From contig NZ_CP113942.1 of the NCBI RefSeq assembly GCF_029392815.1, positions 1 through 64,000 of the forward strand: 64,000 nt of DNA, given 5' to 3'. Under the pieces are notes generated by a model. That model was not told the origin of the DNA and searched no databases. It saw only the letters and a program-made list of their open reading frames with translations. Shown here piece by piece: positions 48,399-56,714 of this stretch. Numbering within the stretch: position 1 is the first letter of the stretch; each line of letters starts with the position of its first letter. This stretch comes from Bifidobacterium sp. ESL0682. GTDB lineage: Bacteria; Actinomycetota; Actinomycetes; Actinomycetales; Bifidobacteriaceae. The translations under genes were made by a program, and so were the position numbers.

Positions 48399-50211
48399 AT
48401 GAAACAACAAGACGATTTGTATGATGTCGTGGTCATTGGCGGCGGCCCCGCGGGCCTTACTGCCGGGCTCTATCTGGCGCGTGCGCGCTACCGTGTGCTT
48501 ATCCTGGAGAAGGAAGAGTTCGGCGGTCAGATCACCATCACCAATGAGGTAGTCAACTACCCGGGCATCGCTCGGATTGACGGCCGTACGCTCACCGAGA
48601 CCATGCGCCAGCAGGCCGAGGACTTCGGCGCCGAGTTCATGGCGGCCGACGCAACGTCGCTGGATGTTGAGGGCGACATCAAGACCGTGCACACCAACCG
48701 CGGAGATCTCAAGACTTTCGGTATTTTGGTGGCCACCGGTGCCAACCCGCGCAAGATCGGGTTCGAGGGCGAGGCCGAATATGCCGGCCGTGGCATCTCT
48801 TACTGCGCGACCTGTGACGGTGAATTCTTCAACGGCAAGGAAGTTGTCGTCGTGGGCGGCGGTTTCTCCGCGGCCGAGGAATCCGTGTTCCTCACCAAGT
48901 ACGCCAGCAAGGTCACGATTCTGGTGCGTGGCGATGATTTCACCTGCGACGCGTCCGTCTCCAATGAGGCCAAGCACGACCCCAATATCGAGATTCACTA
49001 CAACACCGAGATGAAGTCGGTTTCCGCCGGCGAGGGCGGTTTGGTCAGCGCCATCTTCCACAACCGTAAAACCGGCGAGGATATCGAATGGAAGCCCACC
49101 AAGAGCAAGAACTTCGGTGTGTTCGTCTTCGCGGGCTACGTGCCACAAACCGGCATTTTGAAGGACGTTCTCGATCTCGACGACCGCGGATACGTCATCA
49201 CGCATGACGATCTTGAGACTTCCGCCGCCGGCGTTTACGCGGCCGGCGACCTGCGCGAGAAGAACCTGCGCCAGGTGGTCACCGCCGTTTCCGATGGTGC
49301 TGTCGCGGGCGTGGAACTCGAGCGTTACGCCAAGGATCTGAGCGAGAAGACCGGCCTTGTGCCGCCTCGCCCGACCAGCTCGAATTACGAGAAGCGTGAG
49401 GCCGAACAGGCTAGGAAGGCCGCCAATTCCGGCACCTCCCCTGCTCCTGCGGCCACGGCCGGAGCCTCTGCGACTCAGAACGGCCCTGCCAAGACCTCCG
49501 GGTTCTTCGACGATGCCATCCGCAAGCAGCTCGATGTGGTCTTCGGCCGCATGAGCCAGCCGCTGGTGCTCGAGCTTTCGCTCGACAAGACCAAGCTTTC
49601 GCAGGAGCTCAAGGGCTTCATCGACGAGCTGGTTTCTTTGAGCGGCGGCAAGCAAGCTGACTTCGGTTGTCGCTCCTGAGCCTGGTGAAGGTGAGGAAGA
49701 TGAGGAAGGCCGCGCCAAGTTCGACGTTGCAGGTGTGATGCCGATGGCTCGTCCGTGCGTGCGTCTGTGCAAGGCGGGCGCCGACGGCTCGCTGCAGCCC
49801 ACGGGTCTTGCGTTCCACGGTGTGCCGAGCGGCCACGAGTTCAACTCGTTCGTGCTGGCGCTTTACAACGCGGCTGGCCCCGGCCAGTCCGTCGACAACG
49901 ACACCCAGCAGCGCATCGAGAAGCTCGACGCGGACGGCGGCACCACCGATGTGATGGTGCTTGTTTCGCTGACCTGCACGATGTGCCCGACCACGGTGCT
50001 TTCCGCCCAGCGCATCGCCTCCGACAACCCGAAGGTGAAGGCCGAGGCGTACGACATCTCGCACTTCCCCGAACTGCAGAGCCAGTACGGCGCGATGAGT
50101 GTCCCCTGCATCGTCGTCAACAAGACCGATGCCTCCGGCAAGACCACCCAAAAGGTCGAATTCGGCAAGAAGACGGTCCCGCAAATGCTCGACTTGATCG
50201 ACGAGGCATAA
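48399..50211 (+). CDS. AhpF-like peroxiredoxin reductase, domain order TrxB-AhpF_N (frame broken at 49650-49657)
   Basis: Likely flavoprotein reductase for the AhpC encoded before it. ATG 48399 follows AAGGG. Residues 1-320 are thioredoxin-reductase-like: FAD motif GGGPAGLTAG (about 14), redox pair C-A-T-C (136-139), NAD(P) motif GGGFSAAEES. After a linker (about 325-385) comes a region matching the tandem thioredoxin fold of the AhpF N-terminus: G-H-E-F-N-S-F-V-L-A-L-Y and the redox pair C-T-M-C-P (about 525). E. coli-type AhpF has this module first. The frame breaks at AAGCAAGC (49650-49657). Removing one AAGC gives G-G-K-L-T-S-V-V-A-P-E-P and about 602 residues. As written, the TrxB part ends at 49679 and the second part begins near 49735. 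Confidence 0.87.
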
Positions 50212-50303
50212 TTGCCCAACGGCTCGAGCCGACCAATTGGCGAAAGCTGACTGTTTGGTTGATTGACTCGAGCCGTTTTCTAGACTTCGCTTGAACCATT
50301 CTC

Positions 50304-50340
50304 AAGACCTCCCCGGCTGATTCCGGCGGAGGTCTTTTTA
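50304..50340 (+). terminator. rho-independent terminator
   Basis: AAGACCTCC (50304-50312) pairs with GGAGGTCTT (50328-50336), with an inner CCGG/CCGG, ending in TTTTT. It lies about 95 bases after the AhpF-like stop. The remainder of the 50212-50526 gap shows no gene. Confidence 0.85.
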
Positions 50341-50526
50341 TGTTAATTGTGGGATAGATGGCGATAATCGTTGGAAATAAGCCGATTGGATAAAGTCGAT
50401 GAAGCTATCGATTGACTCACTGCCCCGTATCGTTGCATATGGTGGTAGCCAGGCCCTCAACATCCGTTTTGGACAGGGTTGACGCTGGATGACGCCGCTC
50501 AGCTTGTGGTGTAAGAAGTAGCCATA

Positions 50527-51837
50527 CTATTTGAGATAAGTCTCTGTCTTAAACTCGGATTCTGGGATATATCTGATATTCAGCCTGCCTTCTAGGGTCA
50601 GTTTAGTTATTAGGTTTATTTGCTGCTTTTCTTCCGGAAGAGTCAATGCATATTTCCCGATGAGCTGCGCGACATTGTTGTTCAATTCAGTGACGTTAGC
50701 TCCTGCAGTATAAAGGAAAATCAATGCTGTATCGCCGTCGTATAAATCTACATCATCGAATAACGTACGGAAGTACGAATAATCGGCATCTCCGAGTGAA
50801 TGCCCGAAAACTTTAATAGAGTCAAGAGTATGCTCTTTATGCCCATCAGGATGCAATATTTTTTCATAGCGATGATTTGTGTGGAGTTCGAGGACACGAA
50901 AATCCTTAGTAAAAATCTTTCTTCCATCTGGTGAAATCCCGAGATCATCTACGTTAGTGAGAGCAGGATCTATACCAAAAATAGCGTTGTCCGTAGTGCC
51001 GTGAATATTGCGAGTTGTTTCGTTCTTGCCAAATGGAGTTGTATAGTTAAACGACAGTATTGAAGTAGAATCTCCTGCTTGGTTATCTACACCTTTTATA
51101 AGGTTTAATAATTTATTTGCCGTATATCTATATTTCTCTTGTTCATTCCGTGTTGTTTTCTCTCTCCAAGAAGCATGTGACCCGGCATATTGACCTGGAT
51201 GTTTGGCAAAAACACAAACCTGACTCAGATATTTACTGAACGCCTGTTCAAGATTGTTGAGTTCTGATTTTAAAGTGATAAAGGCATTACTAGAATAGTA
51301 TGCATCACCAGTTGGGCTAACTTTCCTATAGTCAAGATATGTTTCCAAACACCTCGCAAGAGAGAATTCAAATTGCGTTTGAGAGTGGTTTTCTATAGGG
51401 AAAGGGGCATCGCAATATGTTAATCTATTAATGCAAGAAGAAATCCAATCAGATATAGTCCATAGTTCTGGGCCGTCAGAATTGGCTGCTTGATTTTCGA
51501 TAAGGGAATCAAGAATTTGCTGGATAAGGGTTTCAACATCATGCCAAGTTGTCGCGGAGTCATGACCGTCGTCATAATTGTAGCCGTATTGGCAATCAGT
51601 GAGAAAGACTAAATCCCAAAAATTCGGATTATCGATTTTCCAAAAATCAGCATTGATGCTACCGTCATTAGGCAACATATGCTTTGCGAGTTTCGTATCT
51701 TCGTCAGTGAGATTTGCGCCTTCTGCTGGATTCCATTTATGTAGACTATAACGATCTCTGAAAAAGTCGGTATAAGAAGAACTCAATCCGCATGCAACAT
51801 CAAAGCCATTACCTAATATAATAAGTTGATTCGTCAT
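50527..51837 (-). CDS. AbiH-like abortive infection protein
   Basis: 436-residue protein starting MTNQLIILGNGFDVACGLSS, the N-terminal signature of the AbiH family (L-G-N-G-F-D followed by a Y-x-D-F-F segment), named for a lactococcal phage abortive infection protein. Later there are S-F-N-Y-T-T and H-G-T-T-D-N-A-I-F-G-I-D, also family-like, and G-H-S-L-G-D-A-D-Y-S-Y-F near the end. Base composition is much AT-richer than the core genes, which suggests horizontal transfer. It sits beside a DUF4143 ATPase. A phage-defence role is inferred from the family only. Confidence 0.8.
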   Translation of the reverse strand: MTNQLIILGNGFDVACGLSSSYTDFFRDRYSLHKWNPAEGANLTDEDTKLAKHMLPNDGSINADFWKIDNPNFWDLVFLTDCQYGYNYDDGHDSATTWHDVETLIQQILDSLIENQAANSDGPELWTISDWISSCINRLTYCDAPFPIENHSQTQFEFSLARCLETYLDYRKVSPTGDAYYSSNAFITLKSELNNLEQAFSKYLSQVCVFAKHPGQYAGSHASWREKTTRNEQEKYRYTANKLLNLIKGVDNQAGDSTSILSFNYTTPFGKNETTRNIHGTTDNAIFGIDPALTNVDDLGISPDGRKIFTKDFRVLELHTNHRYEKILHPDGHKEHTLDSIKVFGHSLGDADYSYFRTLFDDVDLYDGDTALIFLYTAGANVTELNNNVAQLIGKYALTLPEEKQQINLITKLTLEGRLNIRYIPESEFKTETYLK

Positions 51838-51892
51838 TGATTTTAGTCTTTCTTCATCGATAGTTTTCTTTAAGATGGCTTTACAAATTTTA

Positions 51893-53212
51893 TTACTGCA
51901 GAATTGAGCTAATCATGTTTACCGCATACAGCGGCAAATCGTAGATGACGCCGTCGTGACGTGGGGCAAGGGATGAGAAGCGTACGGCGGATGGTAGGTC
52001 AAACTTCTTCATGGCGTATTTGAGGCTAGCGGCATTGAGGTTGGTGCCGGCCTTTACCTCAATCGGGACGACTTTGCTGGCGAGCTGGATGATGAAGTCT
52101 AGCTCGTGAGTGGCGTTGGTGTCGGTCCAATAATATGGCGTGAAACCGGCGGCGATGAGTTCTTGGCAGATGAGTTGTTCGGCTAGTGCGCCTTTGGCAG
52201 TGCGAAATACCTCATCGCCGTTTAGGATGACCTGTGGTGCGATGCCGCTCATCTCGCGCAGAAGTCCCACATCGAGCACGAAAAGTTTGAAGGCGGATTG
52301 GTCTTCAAACATCGCAAGTGGGTATTCGATGTTTTGTACTCGCGGAATTTTCGTGACGAGTGATGAATCCTGCAGGCGCTGGATCGCAAGGTCGTATTCA
52401 CGCCCACGCGCGCCTTTCTTGATGGCGCTATATGCGAATTTCTTGTTCTCATGCGAGAGTTGGCGAGGCAGAGAGTCCCACAATTGCGCCAAACGTAGTG
52501 GAAAGCCTTGCGGCATATCGTCAGGGTATTTCGAGAAATCACTGCGATAGCCGTGTTCGATGGCAGCTTGGATGCGCGTGATACCTGCAAAGTCAACACC
52601 GGGATAAGTGTTGACAAAGGTTTGTACGGCCTCAGGCATACCGCCAACCACTGCATAGTACTTGAGGTATTCCATGAATTTCTCATGGAATACGGTCATC
52701 ATGTCGGTGTTTGCATTGTCGAGAATTTGCAGTAGTTCGCTTTGGCCGCAAGCGTCTAGGAACTCCCGGAACGTAAGTGGGTAGAGGCGCAAGATATCGA
52801 CTTTGCCGACAGGGAATGAAACGTTGCGGTGAATGGTGATGCCAAGGGTCGAGCCGGTTGCGATGATTGGGTACTCGGGCGCATTCTCTGCGAAGTATTT
52901 CAAGGATTCCACTGCACGCGGGACTTCCTGCACCTCGTCGAGCACGATCAAAGTGTCATTTGGATCAATTTTTGTGCCAGCGGCCAGTGCAATACCGGGA
53001 ATTAGGCGTTCTGGTAGCAGCGAGCCTTCGAACAACGTTTGCATGGCTTCGTTGTCTTGTAGCGAAACGTAGGCAAGACGCTTGAAATGAGTACGGCCAA
53101 ACTCTTGTGCCAGCCAGGTCTTGCCGGTTTGTCGGGCACCATCAAGTACCAGCGGTTTACGATGCGGGTCATCTTTCCAATCAGCCAGTTTTGTCATCAG
53201 TTGTCGTTTCAT
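51893..53212 (-). CDS. AAA ATPase with DUF4143 domain
   Basis: 439-residue ATPase with an N-terminal P-loop AAA domain (Walker A G-A-R-Q-T-G-K-T, about 24-31; Walker B L-I-V-L-D-E-V-Q-E, about 88; sensor A-T-G-S-T-L-G) and a C-terminal DUF4143 domain with a nuclease-like core (T-H-E-L-D-F-I-I-Q, then P-I-E-V-K-A-G: a D and E-x-K arrangement). The cellular role of these proteins is unknown. It lies downstream of a 33-bp tandem repeat whose reading frame ends only 12 bases before this ATG. Confidence 0.88.
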   Translation of the reverse strand: MKRQLMTKLADWKDDPHRKPLVLDGARQTGKTWLAQEFGRTHFKRLAYVSLQDNEAMQTLFEGSLLPERLIPGIALAAGTKIDPNDTLIVLDEVQEVPRAVESLKYFAENAPEYPIIATGSTLGITIHRNVSFPVGKVDILRLYPLTFREFLDACGQSELLQILDNANTDMMTVFHEKFMEYLKYYAVVGGMPEAVQTFVNTYPGVDFAGITRIQAAIEHGYRSDFSKYPDDMPQGFPLRLAQLWDSLPRQLSHENKKFAYSAIKKGARGREYDLAIQRLQDSSLVTKIPRVQNIEYPLAMFEDQSAFKLFVLDVGLLREMSGIAPQVILNGDEVFRTAKGALAEQLICQELIAAGFTPYYWTDTNATHELDFIIQLASKVVPIEVKAGTNLNAASLKYAMKKFDLPSAVRFSSLAPRHDGVIYDLPLYAVNMISSILQ

Positions 53213-53248
53213 GGTATTTCCGCTCTATTCTGCGTTTTCTGGAGTAGC

Positions 53249-53395
53249 GCCGCACGTTTTCATGCCCATTTCTATTTCTATCATACACATTTTCACAAGT
53301 ATTTTGGGCCTTTTCATGCACACTTTCACTGCAGTTTTAGATACTTTTGTACACGCTTTCACTGCTATTTTGGGCACTGACTTACACATTTTCAC
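53249..53395 (-). repeat. 33-bp tandem repeat, 4.5 copies, before DUF4143 gene
   Basis: Four diverged 33-base units (53395-53363, 53362-53330, 53329-53297, 53296-53264) and a partial fifth (53263-53249), read on the minus strand. Each full unit begins GTGAAA and has T-G-T or T-G-C at bases 9-12; three share a C-x-A-A-A-A core near base 25. Because 33 is 11 codons, the array is open in one frame from GTG 53395 to TAG 53225: 56 residues with V-K-x-C at every eleventh residue. No ribosome binding site precedes 53395, so translation is unproven. Confidence 0.75.
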
Positions 53396-53419
53396 TGATT
53401 TGAGTCGAAATCAGGGTAT

Positions 53420-53482
53420 AAGAAAGCGTCGCAGGCGAATGCCGGATCGATAACGATTCTGAAATGTCTGCGGCGCTTTCTT
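53420..53482 (-). terminator. hairpin beyond ppc, likely terminator
   Basis: A 15-bp stem with one G-U pair (53420-53434 with 53468-53482) starts 20 bases beyond the ppc stop on the minus strand and separates ppc from the repeat and ATPase. The loop is long (33 bases) and the T-run weak. Confidence 0.6.
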
Positions 53483-53501
53483 AGCTTAATCAGCTACAAA
53501 C

Positions 53502-56360
53502 TCAGCCGGTGTTCTGCAGGCCGGCGGCGACGCCGGAGACCGTGCAGAGGATGAGGTAGGTGTAGCCGCCGCGCTGTTGGTCGCGGGCCAGCTCGTCGTT
53601 GTCCGTCTTCTTCGGTGCGACGGCACTGGCAGAAACCTTGCCGTTGCCTTTTGCTTTAGCGGCTTCGGCATCCTGCTTCTTCTGCAGTTTGCGCTGGTCG
53701 CGCAGGGCAAGCACCTGAATAACGGAAAGGATGTCGACGTACGGCGAACGCACACGTACGGCTTGGCCGAGCACGTGGCGGTGCTGCAGCGGCCACTGGT
53801 CGCCGACGATGGCGAGCACCCACTTGCGGGTGAGCTCCATCTCGTTCAAGACCTTGTCGCGCAGGTCGTCACGGTCGCCGAGCGCCAGATACATCTTGGC
53901 GATGCGCTCGTCGGTCTTGGCCAGGGACATTTCAATGTTGTCGATGAACGTCGAGAACATCGGCAGTTCCTTGTAAGCCCCGCGCAGGGTTTCAAGGTCG
54001 CCGAATTCCTCGCATGCAGTGCCGAGGCCGTACCAGGCAGCCAGGTTGATGCGCGCCTGAGCCCAGGAGAACACCCACGGAATCGTGCGCAGATCGTCGA
54101 GCGACTTAGCGCCGAGGCCGCGCTTGGCCGGGCGGGAGCCGATAGGCAGCAGACCGATCTCGGTCAACGGGGTCACCGTGGAGAACCAAGGCGTGAAGTC
54201 GGGCGTATTGAGCAGGTCGAGGAAGCGCTTGTGCGCGGATTCGTCGAGCTTCTGCGTCATCGGCGCATACTTCTTGGTCATCTCGGTGTTCGTCTTCTCC
54301 ATGCTCGGAGCCGACTGCAGGAGCGTCGCGGCTGCAACGGACTCGACGTGGCGGATGGCCAGCGCCTGATTGCCGTAGCGGGCGAAGATGCTTTCGCCCT
54401 GTTCGGTGAGCTTGAAGCGGCAGTTGACGGAACCGGCAGGTTGCGCGAGTACCGCGCGGTTCGCCGGGCCGCCGCCACGGCCAACAGCGCCGCCGCGTCC
54501 GTGGAAGAGCGTCAGGTCGATGTCGTGTTTCTTGGCCCATTCCGCGATGCGTCCCTGCGCCGAATGCAGCGCGAGCGTCGCGGTGGTCGGGCCGGCGTCC
54601 TTGGAGGAATCCGAGTAGCCGAGCATGACCTCGAGCTTGCCGCCGGTCGCCTTCAAGCGGGCCTGCACCTCGGGGATCTTGATCATTTCGTCGAGCACGT
54701 CGACGCAGTTCTCCAAATCCTCAAGCTGCTCGAACAGCGGGATGACGTCGATGGTCGGCACATCTTCGGGGTTCGAGAACGCCATGCGGTTGAGCTCATA
54801 GACGTCGCGGATGTTCTGCGCGGACTTGGTGAACGAGATGATGTAGCGGCGGGCGGCCTTCTGGCCGTTGCGCTTCTGGATAGCGCCGAGCGCGCGGAAG
54901 GTGTCGAGCACCTCGTGCGTCATCGGCTGCAATTCGCCGCGTTCGCCGTGCAAGCCGTGCTCGCGGATGTCCTCCAGAGCGCGGGAATGAACGAGCGAAT
55001 GCTGGCGGAACTCGGTCTCCACAAGGTGGAATCCGAAGGTCTGTGCCTTCCAGATGACGTCTTGAATCGGGCCGTAAGCCGCACGCTTGTCGCCGGCGGC
55101 CGCGAGCGAACGCTGGACGATCTTGAGGTCAGCGATGAAGTCATCGCAGCTCTTGTACATCAGGTCGGCGTCGCGCACCACGGTGTAATGCAAACGGTCG
55201 GCCATAACCAGCATGGCCGCACGGTGCAGCTCGTGTGAGGAAGTGGCGGCGGCCTTGTCGGTCAGTCGCTCACTCATTTCCTTCTGGTGGCTCCAGAGAT
55301 TGACGAGTTCGTCGCTTGGAGGCGTGGTGACGGCCTCCATCGTGAGGTTCGTGCCGGCGGTACGGGTCGCCTTTTCAAGCGCTTCGATGGCGTGGTCGCT
55401 GAACTTTCGGGCCACAGCGCGGCTGACCTTGGCGGTGACGTTCGGGTTGCCGTCGCGGTCGGTGCCAATCCAAGAACCGGGGTGGAAGAACGCGGGGCAT
55501 TGCGGTTCAGCGATGCCGGCCTGGTCCCCCAGAATCCAATCGTCGAAGCGGCGGTAGACCTGCGGGATGGTGTCGAACAAGGTGTTGTCGAAAATGTCGA
55601 TGATGGTGTCGGCTTCCTCGACCGGTGTCGGCTTCTTGGCGCCGATCGGCGAGGTGCGGAAGAGCGCGTCGATCTCGTTGTAAAGGCGACGGTAGTTTTC
55701 CTTCTTGTCGGAACCGCCGAGGTACTTGCCGGCGCTCAGCAGCGTGGCAATGCGGCGGATCTTACCTTCAACGGCCTTACGGCGGGCTTCGGTGGGGTGC
55801 GCAGTGAACACGGGGTGGAACTCGAGCTTGTTCAGCAGCTTCTTGGCCTTGGCCGGGCCCATTTCATTGATGAGCTGGTGGTAGGCGCCGGTCAGTTCGT
55901 TGACCGGATCGGTCGCTGCATCCTCGTCCACATTCGCCTCACGCTGGTGCAGCACGGAGACGCGATAGTTTTCCTCGCAAAGATTCGCCAGATGGAAGTA
56001 CGTGGTGAGTGCTCGCGCAAGCAGCTGCGCTTGATGAACGTCCAGGGAATCGATGACCTTTTCGGCCTTCTCAAGATTGTCTTCCTTGGGCTTTTCGTTT
56101 CCGATGGTTTCCGCATAGTGCTCGGCGCTGGCCTTGACGGCATAGTCGCGCACGGTGTCGAATGTGGAAAGCAGATCCTTGTCGTATTCCCCGAGCACGG
56201 TGCGCAGAATCTCAAGGCAGAGTGCCAGATCTTCTTTGAGCGATTCGGGAAGATCACGTTCCTCGGGGCCTTTGGTCCCTACTCCGGAAGTGAATAATGC
56301 GGCATCAGGCTGCGTGATCGGTTGATTGTTATCTGGCTGTTTTTTTGTACTCTTAGCCAT
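53502..56360 (-). CDS. ppc: phosphoenolpyruvate carboxylase
   Basis: Makes oxaloacetate from PEP and bicarbonate. 952 residues, a little longer than many bacterial enzymes because of N-terminal and near-C-terminal low-complexity stretches (A-E-A-A-K-A-K-G-N-G-K region). Signatures: F-T-A-H-P-T-E-A-R-R (catalytic His), V-M-L-G-Y-S-D-S-S-K-D-A-G, F-H-G-R-G-G-A-V-G-R-G-G-G-P and the invariant C-terminal Q-N-T-G. ATG 56360 follows AAGGAGGT. Confidence 0.96.
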   Translation of the reverse strand: MAKSTKKQPDNNQPITQPDAALFTSGVGTKGPEERDLPESLKEDLALCLEILRTVLGEYDKDLLSTFDTVRDYAVKASAEHYAETIGNEKPKEDNLEKAEKVIDSLDVHQAQLLARALTTYFHLANLCEENYRVSVLHQREANVDEDAATDPVNELTGAYHQLINEMGPAKAKKLLNKLEFHPVFTAHPTEARRKAVEGKIRRIATLLSAGKYLGGSDKKENYRRLYNEIDALFRTSPIGAKKPTPVEEADTIIDIFDNTLFDTIPQVYRRFDDWILGDQAGIAEPQCPAFFHPGSWIGTDRDGNPNVTAKVSRAVARKFSDHAIEALEKATRTAGTNLTMEAVTTPPSDELVNLWSHQKEMSERLTDKAAATSSHELHRAAMLVMADRLHYTVVRDADLMYKSCDDFIADLKIVQRSLAAAGDKRAAYGPIQDVIWKAQTFGFHLVETEFRQHSLVHSRALEDIREHGLHGERGELQPMTHEVLDTFRALGAIQKRNGQKAARRYIISFTKSAQNIRDVYELNRMAFSNPEDVPTIDVIPLFEQLEDLENCVDVLDEMIKIPEVQARLKATGGKLEVMLGYSDSSKDAGPTTATLALHSAQGRIAEWAKKHDIDLTLFHGRGGAVGRGGGPANRAVLAQPAGSVNCRFKLTEQGESIFARYGNQALAIRHVESVAAATLLQSAPSMEKTNTEMTKKYAPMTQKLDESAHKRFLDLLNTPDFTPWFSTVTPLTEIGLLPIGSRPAKRGLGAKSLDDLRTIPWVFSWAQARINLAAWYGLGTACEEFGDLETLRGAYKELPMFSTFIDNIEMSLAKTDERIAKMYLALGDRDDLRDKVLNEMELTRKWVLAIVGDQWPLQHRHVLGQAVRVRSPYVDILSVIQVLALRDQRKLQKKQDAEAAKAKGNGKVSASAVAPKKTDNDELARDQQRGGYTYLILCTVSGVAAGLQNTG

Positions 56361-56714
56361 TCAGACCTCCTTCAAACCAAGCATCCGGTTGTTCGATCTG
56401 TTGGCATTCCGCGGCTCCTCCGCGGTTGTGGTGCCACCCGTTGCGAACCCAAAGCCATTGCTTGGTGAGTCCGGTTCGATTGTAGGGCGACCTAACCGAC
56501 ATTTGGGTAAGGAAAGACCACGATGGCCATATTCCGGACGGATTCATCGCCAATGATTGGGCATGGTCGGAAACTTAGAGTGAGAGTGCTAAAAATGGAA
56601 TATTAGATATGTCAAAATTTGTGATTTATCAATATTGTTATATTCCGATGAAGCGTGAGTGCAGAGAATTCTGTTTATCGGGCGTGAGAGACGCTGAGAA
56701 GACGACGGAGAGCA
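56361..56714. other. intergenic region between ppc and thrE-like gene
   Basis: 354 bases between divergent genes. It contains the palindrome pair CCGCGG at 56409-56414 and 56420-56425, which would form a small hairpin in the ppc leader. It ends in an AT-rich stretch (56590-56650) likely holding the thrE-side promoter. No gene seen. Confidence 0.5.

Noticed and set aside
53087..53380. Phe/His-rich protein on the plus strand over the 33-bp repeat
   Set aside because: It is antisense to the ATPase start and to the repeat; it stays open only because the repeat length is a multiple of three and the minus-strand frame is Cys/Lys coding. No ribosome binding site or family.
53249..53395. CRISPR array
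   Set aside because: The 33-base units are contiguous and diverged, with no unique spacers and no cas genes nearby.
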